Positions 16,512-25,478 are shown, counted from the first letter of the stretch. The stretch is 64,000 bases of DNA from Planococcus sp. CPCC 101016 (GCF_007859295.1 NZ_VOHB01000003.1:248001-312000), one strand, 5' to 3'. Made by a program: numbers and translations. The notes: generated by a model not told the origin, from the sequence alone.

Positions 16512-17153
16512 GTGAAGAAGAAAAGCATTTCAATGTTGCTGGCATTCGGGTTATTAGCTGCATCTCCCCTCTCTTTTCAACCGGTAGAAGCCACAGGTCA
16601 TGCAGCTGCAGTTAAGGAAGACAAACTGCCGGCCCGACTTGAAAATTTAATGGCCATCGCCCCGGAGCATCAGTTTATTTTGCGCAATGGAAGTGCACGC
16701 ATTGAAGTGGAACTTCTCCAATGGACATTGAATCAGTATGGACTAAAAACAGCGGTTGATGGAATTTTTGGACCCGGGACAGAAAAAAATGTTCGGCAAT
16801 ATCAGGCAGATAAAGGCTTGAAAGTTGATGGGGTCGTCGGCACTTACACATGGGCAGCACTATACGGGGAACATGAAAAACCTTTAGATCCAGAAGGAAA
16901 ACTGCCGGCCAATCTCAGAAATTTAATGGATATTGCACCGGAGCATCAATTTATACTGCGTGAAGGAAGTGCGCGCATTGAAGTGGAACTTCTCCAATGG
17001 ACATTAAATGAGTATGGACTCAAAACAGCGGTTGATGGAATCTTCGGATCCGAAACCAACAAAAATGTCCGGCAATACCAGGCAGACAAAGGATTAAAAG
17101 TCGATGGCATTGTGGGCGAGAATACATGGGTGGCCATATACGGGGAATATTAG
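16512..17153 (+). CDS. Exported protein with two tandem peptidoglycan-binding repeats
   Basis: About 213 residues. The signal peptide (MKKKSISMLLAFGLLAASPL) ends near a VEATGHA cleavage region. Two copies of a 92-residue module follow, each ending in a PG_binding_1 domain (VELLQWTLNQYGLKTAVDGI, NVRQYQADKGLKVDG). The two copies are also direct repeats at DNA level with a period of 276 bases (first copy from about 16623, second from about 16899), so the duplication looks recent. There is no catalytic domain, so it probably binds the wall as an adaptor or is a fragment of an autolysin family. The start is GTG 16512, eight bases after ggagg. Confidence 0.88.
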   Translation: MKKKSISMLLAFGLLAASPLSFQPVEATGHAAAVKEDKLPARLENLMAIAPEHQFILRNGSARIEVELLQWTLNQYGLKTAVDGIFGPGTEKNVRQYQADKGLKVDGVVGTYTWAALYGEHEKPLDPEGKLPANLRNLMDIAPEHQFILREGSARIEVELLQWTLNEYGLKTAVDGIFGSETNKNVRQYQADKGLKVDGIVGENTWVAIYGEY

Positions 17154-17227
17154 AAAACTTTATCTCCGTAGCATGGTTCCTGTAAGAAATTCATTTAAGT
17201 TTTGTATATTGTGTACCCATAATAAGA

Positions 17228-17259
17228 AATGCCCATCCGCAAAATCGGATGGGCATTTT
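17228..17259. terminator. Bidirectional terminator
   Basis: aatgcccatccg pairs with cggatgggcatt around a 6-base loop, with TTTT after it on the plus strand and A-rich sequence before it. It separates the peptidoglycan-binding gene from the convergent small membrane protein. Confidence 0.9.
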
Positions 17260-17262
17260 CAT

Positions 17263-17499
17263 TTAAACATAATGCTTCATAGGAAGCGATAGGAACATAA
17301 GCGTCGTCAGCACCAGATACTGGTCGCCTACCAAGCCGCTGAGCAAGTTCCAGCCGAATGATACTTCCTCGCCAGATGGGATAATGCCGGCAAAAAACTC
17401 AACGATTTCAGTTGCCACGACGACCAGGAAAAACGCTGTTACCAAAGACATCGCAATGTCTGTTAATGAAATGTTCCGGTCAAAAAATATCGTTTTCAA
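17263..17499 (-). CDS. Small two-helix membrane protein
   Basis: About 78 residues if started at TTG 17499, whose TTGA overlaps the TGA stop of the upstream phosphatase gene (translational coupling). The frame extends to 17544 with another TTG. Two hydrophobic stretches are visible: MSLVTAFFLVVVATEIVEFF and QYLVLTTLMFLSLP. The family is unknown. Being coupled to a PrpA-like phosphatase suggests co-expression, nothing more. Start uncertain. Confidence 0.6.
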   Translation of the reverse strand: MKTIFFDRNISLTDIAMSLVTAFFLVVVATEIVEFFAGIIPSGEEVSFGWNLLSGLVGDQYLVLTTLMFLSLPMKHYV

Positions 17500-18170
17500 G
17501 TTTTCTTTACGTAATAGCTCCTCCTGCTCGGCAATTCCAGACAATTCAGCTGTCCGCCGTAAGCCGCTCCTCCGTCAATCCCAATGATCCGATTGTCACC
17601 AAAATAGACATCGTAATTGTTTGTTCCCCGCAGCAAAAACGCCGGTGTATGACCGAACACAACCGTTTTGTTGCCTGAATAGACCTTATAAAATTCCTCG
17701 CGAATCCATATGAGGATAAAAGGATCTGTTTGCTGAACCGGCTTACCCGGCTGAACGCCCGCATGTACAAAAACATACTCATCTGTCTCATGGTAATAAT
17801 CCATTTCCTTAATAAAATCGATGTGCTTCCAAAAGACATCTGCCGTTGGAAGTGTCATGTCTTTTATTAAAGAATCGTAGCTTTGCAATGTCGGAAGCGC
17901 CCCGTTTCTGGCCCAGCTCACCTTCGCATCGGGTTCATCCTTTGCCGCGTCCAGCATCATCTGATCATGATTGCCCCTTAATACAATGGCGCCTTGTTTT
18001 TTCAATTCGATGACCCGCTCCAAAACCCCTTTTGCATCCGGACCACGATCTACGTAATCGCCCAGTAAAATCAACTGATCTTCGGTGGCATCAAATTTCG
18101 TCTTCTGCAGCAGTTTATCAAAAAGTTCAAGCTCTCCGTGAATATCACTTATAATTAAGGTTCTTTTCAT
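17496..18170 (-). CDS. PrpA/ApaH-like metallophosphoesterase
   Basis: About 224 residues of the calcineurin-like phosphoesterase superfamily, closest to bacteriophage-lambda/PrpA-type Ser/Thr protein phosphatases. The metal-binding motifs are in order: LIISDIHGELE (Asp, His), LGDYVDRGPDAKGVLE, LRGNHDQMML, FVHAGVQPG and VFGHTP. It should be a cytosolic, Mn-dependent phosphatase of proteins or dinucleoside polyphosphates. ATG 18170 is preceded by gagggg at 8 bases; the GTG at 18179 lies within that site's spacer. It overlaps the following small membrane protein gene. Confidence 0.9.
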   Translation of the reverse strand: MKRTLIISDIHGELELFDKLLQKTKFDATEDQLILLGDYVDRGPDAKGVLERVIELKKQGAIVLRGNHDQMMLDAAKDEPDAKVSWARNGALPTLQSYDSLIKDMTLPTADVFWKHIDFIKEMDYYHETDEYVFVHAGVQPGKPVQQTDPFILIWIREEFYKVYSGNKTVVFGHTPAFLLRGTNNYDVYFGDNRIIGIDGGAAYGGQLNCLELPSRRSYYVKKT

Positions 18171-18217
18171 CGTGCCCACCCCTCTGCACTTATTTTACTG
18201 AAACTACCATAAATCGT

Positions 18218-18251
18218 AAAAAAACACCCGCACTTAGAATGGAGCGGGTGT
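18218..18251 (-). terminator. Terminator with flank shared with 21712-21770
   Basis: On the minus strand, acacccgc pairs with gcgggtgt and is followed by seven T. The bases after the T-run (ACGATTTATGGTAGTTTCAG) are nearly the same as those after the terminator at 21733-21769. It ends the membrane protein gene 18414-19208. Confidence 0.88.
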
Positions 18252-18413
18252 AATAGTAGGAACACAATTTAAAATAAAAAGAATTTCTCTTGAAATAGTG
18301 ATCATTCGAGTGAAGCGAGTCTTTAAAATTTTATCCTTTACTAAAAAAGGTTGGCATCCATATAATAAACCAGAGACTTTTCCAAAAGACTATGAAAAGT
18401 GAAGAAGGAATTT

Positions 18414-19208
18414 TCAGTCGGTATCGCGGTACCTGTACAACGATTCATAGGATTGGACTCGGTAGTCAGTTTCAAAGGAAGAACGGCTCCAGATGCTCGC
18501 CTGGTCAGAGGATTCTTCAGTCTCGAGCAACTTTAACTCTCCCGCTTCCAGCGTCATGAGATCAGACTCTATTACCTTTAGTTCTTTTTGTTTGGAATCC
18601 AGTGCACGAATACGCACTTGAACCTCTTTTTGGTTATCCAAATTGTTTTTGAGGAAAAATGAATTTGTGTACCCCGTTGAATTGCAATTCGATGTGCTAG
18701 TCCGGAAGCATTTTTTCTCCGAACTCATAAACAGCACCGTGATTTCCTCAGAGTCTTGCTGCTCATTGGCTGCAGCTAAAGCATGTTCAATCTTTTGGAT
18801 ATAAGATGCTTTCTCCGCTAACGGGTAAACCCACATGGTAAAAAACAAAATAGTGGTGCATAATCCCAGTGTGAAAATCCACGCAACTTTAGGGTTATGA
18901 AAGGATTTGGGCGCACCTTTGAACATAATGCTTATTACAAGGTTGACGATTGAAATAATCAGCAGAAACGCTGCAGAAACAATGAGGGCAACGGTGCTTT
19001 CAAAACCATTCTGAAAAAAAGAAAGCTGATATGCAGAGGAAAAATAGTAATTTAACACAGCGCTGATGATCACCAATAGAATAAGAGCAACTAGCGGTTT
19101 TTTCCAGCGCAGTTTTTCGATTTTACCGCTTTTCGTCTTCATGCTGGACCAAAAAAACCAGGCGTACGGAAGAAGAAAGATGAAGATGACAAGTGAAACA
19201 GTGCCCAT
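18414..19208 (-). CDS. Membrane protein of unknown function
   Basis: About 264 residues from MGTVSLVIFIFLLPYAWFFW. Four to five hydrophobic segments lie in the first 150 residues (for example PLVALILLVIISAVLNYYF, VALIVSAAFLLIISIVNLVI and WIFTLGLCTTILFFTMWVYP). A soluble C-terminal part follows, with a hydrophilic, Glu-rich end. A Cys-rich patch (KKCFRTSTSNCNSTG) is unusual. I recognise no family. The start at 19208 is chosen because cgaaagg lies before it; the frame is open to 19271 without a site. Single gene with its own terminator. Confidence 0.7.
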   Translation of the reverse strand: MGTVSLVIFIFLLPYAWFFWSSMKTKSGKIEKLRWKKPLVALILLVIISAVLNYYFSSAYQLSFFQNGFESTVALIVSAAFLLIISIVNLVISIMFKGAPKSFHNPKVAWIFTLGLCTTILFFTMWVYPLAEKASYIQKIEHALAAANEQQDSEEITVLFMSSEKKCFRTSTSNCNSTGYTNSFFLKNNLDNQKEVQVRIRALDSKQKELKVIESDLMTLEAGELKLLETEESSDQASIWSRSSFETDYRVQSYESLYRYRDTD

Positions 19209-19581
19209 TAAATCATGCCTTTCGAAAAGAATGAGTGGGAAACGAAACCTTAAAAAATTATTGAATCTCATAAAACATTTTAAAAGCGTACCTTCCTAGT
19301 AGAAACGCTTTTTTCTTTATCGCTTTAATTATACGAAATCTACTCTAAAAAAGATTCAACTGTTTAGTGGGAAACTCTAGGAGGGATTTTTTTGCTATCG
19401 ATTTTCTTGATTTTCTTATGAAGCATTATTCTATTCCTTGAATTGTGCCTTGCACAGAGGAGCAACTTCCTTTTGCTCCCCTGTTTTCAATATTGATAAA
19501 AATTGTCTTGGAATACATACAGAAGTGAATGATATACTATATTACACTTGAATATTGCGTAAAGGAGATAGTGGTTAACTT
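19209..19581. other. Intergenic region between divergent genes
   Basis: About 370 bases with divergent promoters expected. A possible -35/-10 pair for the FUSC gene lies near 19495-19550 (ttgtcttgg and tatactat). No repeat or remnant is seen. Confidence 0.35.
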
Positions 19582-20631
19582 ATGATGCGATCCTTTCATT
19601 TCAATGGCAGCCGTATTTTGAAAACCGGTTTAGCCATCTTTATAACAGCCACGATTTGCCTCTGGTTTGGCTGGCCGCCTGTCTTCGCGGTCATCACGGC
19701 CATTGTGACGATTGAGCCGACTGTCAGTGATTCGATTAAAAAGGGACTTGTTCGATTTCCGGCATCTGCGATTGGTTCTGCGTTCGCTGTGTTCTTTATC
19801 ACACTCTTTGGGAATGCCCCGATCACTTATACTCTCGCAGCTGTTGCCACAATTTTAGTTTGTTACAGACTCAATCTCCATGCCGGCTTGCTCGTTGCCA
19901 CCTTGACATCCGTCGCGATGGTCGAAGTCATCCATGACCATATGTTAATTTCGTTCTTTATTCGACTGGGGACAACGACGATTGGTTTGGTCGTTTCCAC
20001 CGCTGTCAACATGTTCGTTTTCCCGCCCAACTATCGGGCAGATATCCTGAAAAGCATACAAAGCATCAGTGAACGCGCAGGAACCATGCTGGAGCACACC
20101 TTCCATACCATCCTCTTTGAGGGGGATGCAAACCTTCAAGAAGACCAAGAGCTTGTGAAGCGACTGACGACAGAAATCAGAAAGACGGAAAAATTGATCC
20201 ATTACCACAGGGATGATTTTAGTTTATACCCCTGGATTCGGAATCGGGAAACGGAGCTTCGGATGGCGGAAAGGCAGTTGCTCTTTTTGCATAACTTGGA
20301 ATTCCATCTGGATGCCTTACTCCGGATTCCGCTGCATAGCATTAAGTGGTCACCAGCTGAGCGGAATATTATTATGCATGCCGTTGCCGAGCTTGCGGAC
20401 GACCTGCAGAATTCCAATGAATACAATCACGACAAGCATCAGCAGCAATTAAAGATCATCACCGATTTCTTTTGGGAAGACAGCAAAGGCATCACAACCA
20501 GCGACGCCCTGCACCCTACTCTATTTCCGCCAGAGTTTAAGATTCTTTACGAGCTCATCACGATTTACGATTTAGTGGACAAGTTTTTCGATCCGAATAG
20601 TGTGAAGGCTGCGCGGGAAGCGGAGAAATGA
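19582..20631 (+). CDS. FUSC/aromatic acid exporter family protein
   Basis: A 349-residue membrane protein of the FUSC/ArAE_1 family. The N-terminal half has about five or six helices (RILKTGLAIFITATICLWFG, VITAIVTIEPTVSDSIKKGL, FPASAIGSAFAVFFITLFG). A long helical cytoplasmic domain follows from about residue 150. TIEPTVSDSIKKGLxRxxAxxIG is the family's best-conserved segment. Relatives export aromatic acids or similar organic anions. aaaggagat precedes the ATG pair; either M may start. A repeat with a hairpin (20663-20722) follows the gene and may terminate it. Confidence 0.85.
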   Translation: MMRSFHFNGSRILKTGLAIFITATICLWFGWPPVFAVITAIVTIEPTVSDSIKKGLVRFPASAIGSAFAVFFITLFGNAPITYTLAAVATILVCYRLNLHAGLLVATLTSVAMVEVIHDHMLISFFIRLGTTTIGLVVSTAVNMFVFPPNYRADILKSIQSISERAGTMLEHTFHTILFEGDANLQEDQELVKRLTTEIRKTEKLIHYHRDDFSLYPWIRNRETELRMAERQLLFLHNLEFHLDALLRIPLHSIKWSPAERNIIMHAVAELADDLQNSNEYNHDKHQQQLKIITDFFWEDSKGITTSDALHPTLFPPEFKILYELITIYDLVDKFFDPNSVKAAREAEK

Positions 20632-20662
20632 TGGGGTTATTTGAATACGGTGGATTGAACTT

Positions 20663-20722
20663 ACAAACGGCTGTGCCGGAAACTGAATTGTTTCTGGTGC
20701 GGCCGTTTTATAGTAGTGAATG
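20663..20722 (+). repeat. Hairpin repeat, family 2, copy 1
   Basis: aaacggctgtgccggaaac...gtttctggtgcggccgtttt forms a long imperfect hairpin followed by tatagtagtgaat. It matches the copies at 27055-27131 and 29868-29946 in stem, loop and both flanks. It lies just after the FUSC gene and could end its transcription. Confidence 0.75.
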
Positions 20723-20802
20723 AAGTGATTTATTTTCTTTAAAAATAGACATAGGAAATATTATGTCCCAGGGAGCTGCATAAAACTCGAAATTTCTTCT
20801 GC

Positions 20803-21345
20803 TTAAGATTCTTCTTGTTCTTTTAAAAATCCGGCAATGTCGTCGATCCCGTAATCCAGTGCATAAAAAAGGGCCGTATTGCCATCGTTGTCTTTCGCAT
20901 AGATATCTGCCCCTCTTTGGACGAGCAGTTTCACGGTCTCCAACTGGTCGTCGTAACCGCTGGCACCAATCAAAGGCGTTTCGCCATCGTTTCTCTTGAT
21001 GTCAATTTCAGCACCATTGTCTAAGAGATATTCTACAATGGTATTATTCCCATTCAAAGCCGCTATATATAAGGGTGAATTACCCTGATCGTCCTTTGCA
21101 TTAATGTCTGCTCCATGGGCTAAAAGTATTTTGATGATTGTTAGTTGACTTTCACTTGTTGCCCACCGAAGAGGTGTTCCTCCCGCTCCAACGGCTTCAT
21201 TCACATCAGCACCTGAACGAAGAAGCTTTCTCAACTTATCTTCATCTCCAAAAGCGACAGCTGATAACATTTCTTCCTGTCTCTTTTTCATTCTTTTCAT
21301 CATGGCTCTTTCTTTCATCCTCTTGATTGCAGCTATCTTTTTCAT
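20803..21345 (-). CDS. Ankyrin repeat protein
   Basis: 180 residues. A very basic N-terminus (KKIAAIKRMKERAMMKRMKK) is followed by four ankyrin repeats of about 33 residues: RKLLRSGADVNEAVGAGGTP, IKILLAHGADINAKDDQGNS, VEYLLDNGAEIDIKRNDGET and VKLLVQRGADIYAKDNDGNT. Protein-binding adaptor; the partner is unknown. There is no signal peptide; the basic stretch might bind nucleic acid or phospholipid. ggaggaagat precedes the ATG. The gene is monocistronic. Confidence 0.92.
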   Translation of the reverse strand: MKKIAAIKRMKERAMMKRMKKRQEEMLSAVAFGDEDKLRKLLRSGADVNEAVGAGGTPLRWATSESQLTIIKILLAHGADINAKDDQGNSPLYIAALNGNNTIVEYLLDNGAEIDIKRNDGETPLIGASGYDDQLETVKLLVQRGADIYAKDNDGNTALFYALDYGIDDIAGFLKEQEES

Positions 21346-21834
21346 GAGATATCTTCCTCCCTTTCTCCTCTCTAATTTTCCATGGAAGTAATTTGCTCTT
21401 GATCGTTTTTAAATAATTTTTCTATAAGATACATAACAACCACCGTTACCTACAGTTTCGTAACACTGGCAATAAAATATTGACTGTCCCTTTGCATATC
21501 GCCAACGGCTCCGGTCCAGGAAAGACGGTGATTTCCGCTTTCTACACAAAGCACCGCATTAAAAACGCCTTTTTCTTACCGTTTTTTTTTAATAACATTA
21601 TTAAGAAACGCCTCTTTATGTTGGTCGCCACTTTTACTCCTTCTATTAAAGCCTGAATTTCCCAGCTTTGATCGAAGTTTTTTTCAACGTGTCCCCCTCT
21701 GTAACTGTTCTACTGAGACTGCCGTGAATCGTAAAAAAACACACCCGCAACATTTTTGCAGCGGGTGTGGAAATGTGCCATGTAGCCTGAAGCGTTCATA
21801 TTTTTTTAATACGTGAGAATAATAAGCAGCAAAA
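21346..21834. other. Intergenic stretch of about 490 bases
   Basis: Holds the promoter side of the ankyrin gene and, at 21733-21769, the terminator of the dehydrogenase operon. The middle part (about 21480-21690) has mixed GC and shows no frame I can identify. Confidence 0.4.
21733..21769 (-). terminator. Terminator of the DUF4386-ADH unit
   Basis: On the minus strand CACACCCGC pairs with GCGGGTGTG, followed by seven T. The downstream flank (ACGATTCACGGCAGTCTCAGTAG) resembles that of the terminator at 18218-18251, so the terminator and its flank form a two-copy repeat. Confidence 0.88.
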
Positions 21835-22803
21835 TTAACTAATCGGCATCAAAGTTATCACTACGCTTCCATGTTTGTGGCCTGTCTCAACGTAACGATG
21901 GGCAGCAGCCATCTGTTCCAACGGATAGCTTCTGTCTATTACAGATTTAACCTTCCCGTCCTCAATCAGCTCTTTCAGGAAAAGTAAATCTGCTTTGCGC
22001 ATCGGCGCCATTCCACCTTTCAATTTTTTATTTCCTCTTACAGATGTCGACATCATCCGGGCATATTGCGGCAATCCCGGTACTGTAGTCAGATAGATTC
22101 CGTTTTCCTTGAGAGAGTTTTTACATTTTGAAAACGATGTCTTTCCTACCGTGTCGAAAATGATATCGTAGGTCTCTCCGGATTTGGTGTAATCCTCATT
22201 GGTGTAATCAAACACGTAATCAGCCCCCAGGGACTTCACCAGTTCTATATTCTTTGTGCAGCAGACAGCGGCAACTTCTGTGCCAAAGTATTTAGCCAAT
22301 TGTACCGCATACGTGCCCACCGTACCGGAAGCACCATAGATAAGCACTTTTTGCCCTTTCTGGATATGCCCCTTATCCCGAAGAAAGAATAAGGAAGTGG
22401 TGGCTCCGAAAGGAACGGAAGCGGCTTCTTCGAAAGTCATATTAAGCGGCTTTAAAACGATTGCCGCTTTTTCTTTCAGACATATATACTCGGCATTCGC
22501 TCCCAGTTCTATTCCTGTTCCGCAAAGCACCAGATCCCCTTTTTTAAATAATTTGACGTCTTTACCTGCCTCTTCCACTTCGCCAGACAGTTCGGATCCC
22601 AATATTCCGATTTTCGGTTTTTTCAAGCCAAAGAACAACCTGACCGCAAACGGATCAGCCCTCCGCACTTTGCAGTCCCCGGAAGTTGCGGTAGTTGCAT
22701 GCACTTTTATCAATACCTCATCATCTTTGGGAACCGGTTTTTTGACTTCCTGAAGCTCCATAACTTCTGGCGGTCCGTAAGTTTTATGGACACTGGCCTT
22801 CAT
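21835..22803 (-). CDS. NAD(P)-dependent alcohol dehydrogenase, zinc-independent MDR type
   Basis: 322 residues of the medium-chain dehydrogenase/reductase superfamily, quinone-oxidoreductase-like. The N-terminal GroES-like domain (MKASVHKTYGPPEVMELQEV) lacks the catalytic zinc cysteine-histidine set. The Rossmann domain contains VLIYGASGTVGTYAVQLAKY near residue 145. YPLEQMAAAHRYVETGHKHG is the family's C-terminal signature. It is probably a cytosolic NADPH-dependent reductase of enones or quinones. Its ATG overlaps the TAA of the upstream DUF4386 gene (TAATG), with GGAGGAG before it, so the two are translationally coupled. Confidence 0.92.
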   Translation of the reverse strand: MKASVHKTYGPPEVMELQEVKKPVPKDDEVLIKVHATTATSGDCKVRRADPFAVRLFFGLKKPKIGILGSELSGEVEEAGKDVKLFKKGDLVLCGTGIELGANAEYICLKEKAAIVLKPLNMTFEEAASVPFGATTSLFFLRDKGHIQKGQKVLIYGASGTVGTYAVQLAKYFGTEVAAVCCTKNIELVKSLGADYVFDYTNEDYTKSGETYDIIFDTVGKTSFSKCKNSLKENGIYLTTVPGLPQYARMMSTSVRGNKKLKGGMAPMRKADLLFLKELIEDGKVKSVIDRSYPLEQMAAAHRYVETGHKHGSVVITLMPIS

Positions 22804-23551
22804 TAGGAAACTCCTCCTTCCAAGCTTGGTTTTAACGGGTTCATTTCAGGTATTTTCTTCCCTTTGAACAACAGCCATATAGCTAACACCAATTCTCCTA
22901 TCACTCCCGGCACAGCTACGATCAACAGAAATATAGTCGCGTAATCGTTGTAATTGGAAAACAGAACCTGTGCAAAGTTATCAATCAGGTAACCTAGCCC
23001 TGCAAGCATCACCAAAATCCCAATAGTTTTGGGCATGAATTTTGACTTGAAAACCAAATACCCGATGAGAAGTAAATGAAAGCCGAAAAAAACGAGTCCA
23101 ATCAACCATCCGTTATTAAAGGCATCAATCAGCAACATAACTTGAGCTTGCAATTGGCTTGTTTCCATCGCTCCCAAATACATTTCTCCTCTTATCAATT
23201 GCAAAACACTTAAAAAATTGAACATGGCTGCTGCAAAAATGGCGGTGAAGACCAGTCTTAATCCTGCAGCAAGCAAAGCAAGGTTTTTATTCACTTGTCT
23301 TAATAGAATATAAAGCGACCAGGATACGACAACATCCAGAAGAAGCACAATAATAAAACCGGCAATACCAAATCGGAATAACAAGTCATTAGCAAGAAGG
23401 TTTTCCACTGTTGCTGCTGCATTTCCGGGTACAATCAGGCTTTCAAACACAAAAAAATTCGCGAATAGAGCAATGATCGCCATTACCAGCAAGCTGAGCC
23501 CCGTAATTCACGCATAAAAAAATGTGATTTTTCAGCAATAACGCCTGTCAT
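22803..23551 (-). pseudogene. DUF4386 membrane protein, probably frameshifted near its N-terminus
   Basis: The frame 22803-23492 (TTG start) encodes 229 residues with six to seven helices and DUF4386 features: ANFFVFESLIVPGNAAATV, AGLRLVFTAIFAAAMFNFLS, and AVPGVIGELVLAIWLLFKGK. It opens in the middle of the first helix and lacks a ribosome binding site. In another frame, ATG 23551 has GGAGAG at 6-bases spacing and reads MTGVIAEKSHFFMRE. Adding one base around 23500-23508 joins this to TGLSLLVMAIIALF, which restores the N-terminus. So the gene has lost one base, in nature or by error. If real, the ADH behind it may be expressed poorly. Family function is unknown. Confidence 0.65.
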
Positions 23552-24001
23552 TTTAATCTCTCCCAATATTTTTTGAATTTCTGGCATTCATGCATTAATT
23601 GAACGCACCCCGGCTTTCTTCTTCAAATGAGTCATATCCCACACTTTGGCTCCGAGAATATTAAGCAGCCCTTACATTTCCATTCCGACTGTGTTCAAAA
23701 GATCGCCCCTCTCTTTGCTTCCCCAAATCATTAAATTGGCTTATTTACTTCCTGCCTCTAGCGGGCTGAAAAGTTTACAACCTGTTCAATGTGCAGGAAC
23801 TGAGATTTTTTATGTAACTCTTTCAAATATCCAAGACCACAATAAAATAATCAGAATTTTCTGAATATAAACATGTTAATAATACATCTAATATAGTTTT
23901 TTAGCAATTTTAAATAACTTTGTTTATCTGCAGTACTAGAACTCAATCTCTTTAAGATTCCGCTTCCCGAAACATGACCTGTATGTTCCTTGTGTCGCAC
24001 G
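23552..24001. other. Intergenic stretch upstream of DUF4386 gene
   Basis: About 450 bases. Some short frames exist but none has a ribosome binding site or family resemblance. A promoter for the DUF4386-ADH unit is expected near 23560-23600. Confidence 0.35.
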
Positions 24002-24130
24002 CAATTATGAATAATTGACCTCCCATATAAAATACGAAAGCCGTATCCGTTAACCCTTGAGGTCACTGGATACGGCTTTTTCCTGATGCAATTACAGGCA
24101 TTAAACTGAAGTAGGTTTGTCATAGGAGCA
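24002..24130. repeat. Dispersed intergenic repeat, family 1, copy with hairpin core
   Basis: Left end caattatgaataattgacc and tcccatataaaatacgaaa. The core is a hairpin (gccgtatcc with ggatacggc at 24038-24076). The right part is tgatgcaattacaggcattaaactgaa with degenerate end gtttgtcataggagca. The right end lies 13 bases beyond the stop of the minus-strand DUF2269 gene. The core can act as a terminator on either strand. Confidence 0.75.
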
Positions 24131-24143
24131 AATTTTTAATTTT

Positions 24144-24719
24144 TCATCTAAACGACACAGTATCTGCAGAAGTCTCTGGTCTGGTTTTGCCAAGTACAAA
24201 CTGTGCCAAGCCAAAGCCTATTGCTACAGCAAGCGCCATCGTAATCAGTGAACCGAACAAGGCGAGTTTAACCGCCATCAGGAAAAGAATCCCCACAGCC
24301 AGCATGGCCATAACGGAAACGGAATTCCACAGAACCCGGTCTCTCACTTTATTCATCAAGCCAATAGAAGGCATAGCATCCGTTTCCGCTTCTGCAGCAG
24401 CCAAAATCCCTTTCAGGCGGCGAAGATTAATGACAGGGCCCAAAAAGCTGGCTCCAAGAAGCGCTGCCAATGACACATTGATCCAAGCCGTTCCCCATCC
24501 CCAAGTGGAAAAGACGAGATACAAGGCAGGCACCACTATCAACAGCGTACTCATCGGAAACAATACATCGGTCTTCACAGCAAGGCCCGACCAACGTTTG
24601 ACGTTTTCAGTGTCTTTTGAAGACAACATGGAAAGCATCGACAAAGCAAGAATCGCAATTGCCATAAACATGATCACCGCACCTAGTATATGGAGAAACA
24701 AGACAACATTGTAAAGCAT
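24144..24719 (-). CDS. DUF2269-like integral membrane protein
   Basis: 191 residues with five hydrophobic helices. The N-terminal LYNVVLFLHILGAVIMFMAI is typical of DUF2269, as are DVLFPMSTLLIVVPALYLVF and the second-half WINVSLAALLGASFLGPVIN. Function unknown. The ATG is preceded by gaggaaaagc. Monocistronic; a family 1 repeat follows the stop codon. Confidence 0.78.
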   Translation of the reverse strand: MLYNVVLFLHILGAVIMFMAIAILALSMLSMLSSKDTENVKRWSGLAVKTDVLFPMSTLLIVVPALYLVFSTWGWGTAWINVSLAALLGASFLGPVINLRRLKGILAAAEAETDAMPSIGLMNKVRDRVLWNSVSVMAMLAVGILFLMAVKLALFGSLITMALAVAIGFGLAQFVLGKTRPETSADTVSFR

Positions 24720-24974
24720 GGTGCTTTTCCTCTTCTCCTGTTAAGTCATCACTACATTTTCAATGCCAGTGCTTGATGCTTACAGTGAAACTTTAAGATG
24801 GGCTTGTTTACGATGCGCACTCCTCCCTTTTCATTTTCTGTCCCAACATACAAAACCCATTGCTCCAATTATTTTCGTAATTAGTATACGCTTTTCAAAA
24901 AATAAACACCATAAGTTTTTTGTTTTTTCAGATTAATTAAGTGTATCGTTTCCCAGGGAGCGAAACAATTAGTT
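24720..24974. other. Intergenic stretch with a repeat-like end
   Basis: AT rich. Near 24953 the sequence tttcccagggagcgaaac resembles the right end of the family 1 repeats and, like them, lies just past the end of a minus-strand reading frame (the remnant at 24975). Confidence 0.35.
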
Positions 24975-25133
24975 CTACTCAATCTTCCCCAACTCATCCA
25001 ACAGCGCTTTCCGTTTCGGATACATGAACTTCAGCTCTTCAATCAGCCCCGCCGCAGCTTTAGTCCCCATCGCTTGCTGAAAGTCTTTGATTTTTTGGCA
25101 GGCACTCCAATATGCCTTACGTATAGCGTATTG
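24975..25133 (-). pseudogene. C-terminal remnant of a larger gene, possibly SWIM zinc-finger protein
   Basis: A 53-codon frame without a start reads YAIRKAYWSACQKIKDFQQ, then LIEELKFMYPKRKALLDELG, ending KIE and TAG. GC content and codon use are gene-like, unlike the flanks. The ending YPKRxALLDEL resembles the C-terminus of SWIM zinc-finger family proteins, as I recall them. No upstream part remains; the frame is closed by TGA at 25134-25136. A leftover 3' end. Confidence 0.5.
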
Positions 25134-25253
25134 TCAAAATCATTTAGAATTGTTTGGCACTATCGCTTTTTTTTATTATCACTACTTATATTTCCCGATA
25201 AAGCTGCATGACAAGTCCGCTCCATTACAGACTTATGTGGATTCCCAGCTTCA

Positions 25254-25478
25254 TTACCCACCTCTTCTCGAAGTATTGACAGGCTCAATATAATCTTTTA
25301 TTTTCACTAGTTTGATGTCGTCTTTATTGAATAGATTCAGTTCTCCGAAAACGTCTTCAAACTGGACAATCTGTTCTGATAATGCAATGGAGGCCACATC
25401 TTCCCTCGATTCTGCTTCCACTGTTCTTTCCACAGTGAGTCCTTCTTCTAAGGTATATTGGATGACGAATTTCTTCAT
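25254..25478 (-). CDS. Small protein of unknown function
   Basis: 74 residues: MKKFVIQYTLEEGLTVERTV, with EAESREDVASIALSEQIVQF after it. It alternates beta-type and helical stretches, is acidic and has no membrane segment. The ending NTSRRGG looks read-through-like. A very good ribosome binding site (GGGAGGTG) stands 7 bases before the ATG, so I consider it real. Related small proteins occur singly in Bacillales and phages; no function is known to me. Confidence 0.7.
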   Translation of the reverse strand: MKKFVIQYTLEEGLTVERTVEAESREDVASIALSEQIVQFEDVFGELNLFNKDDIKLVKIKDYIEPVNTSRRGG

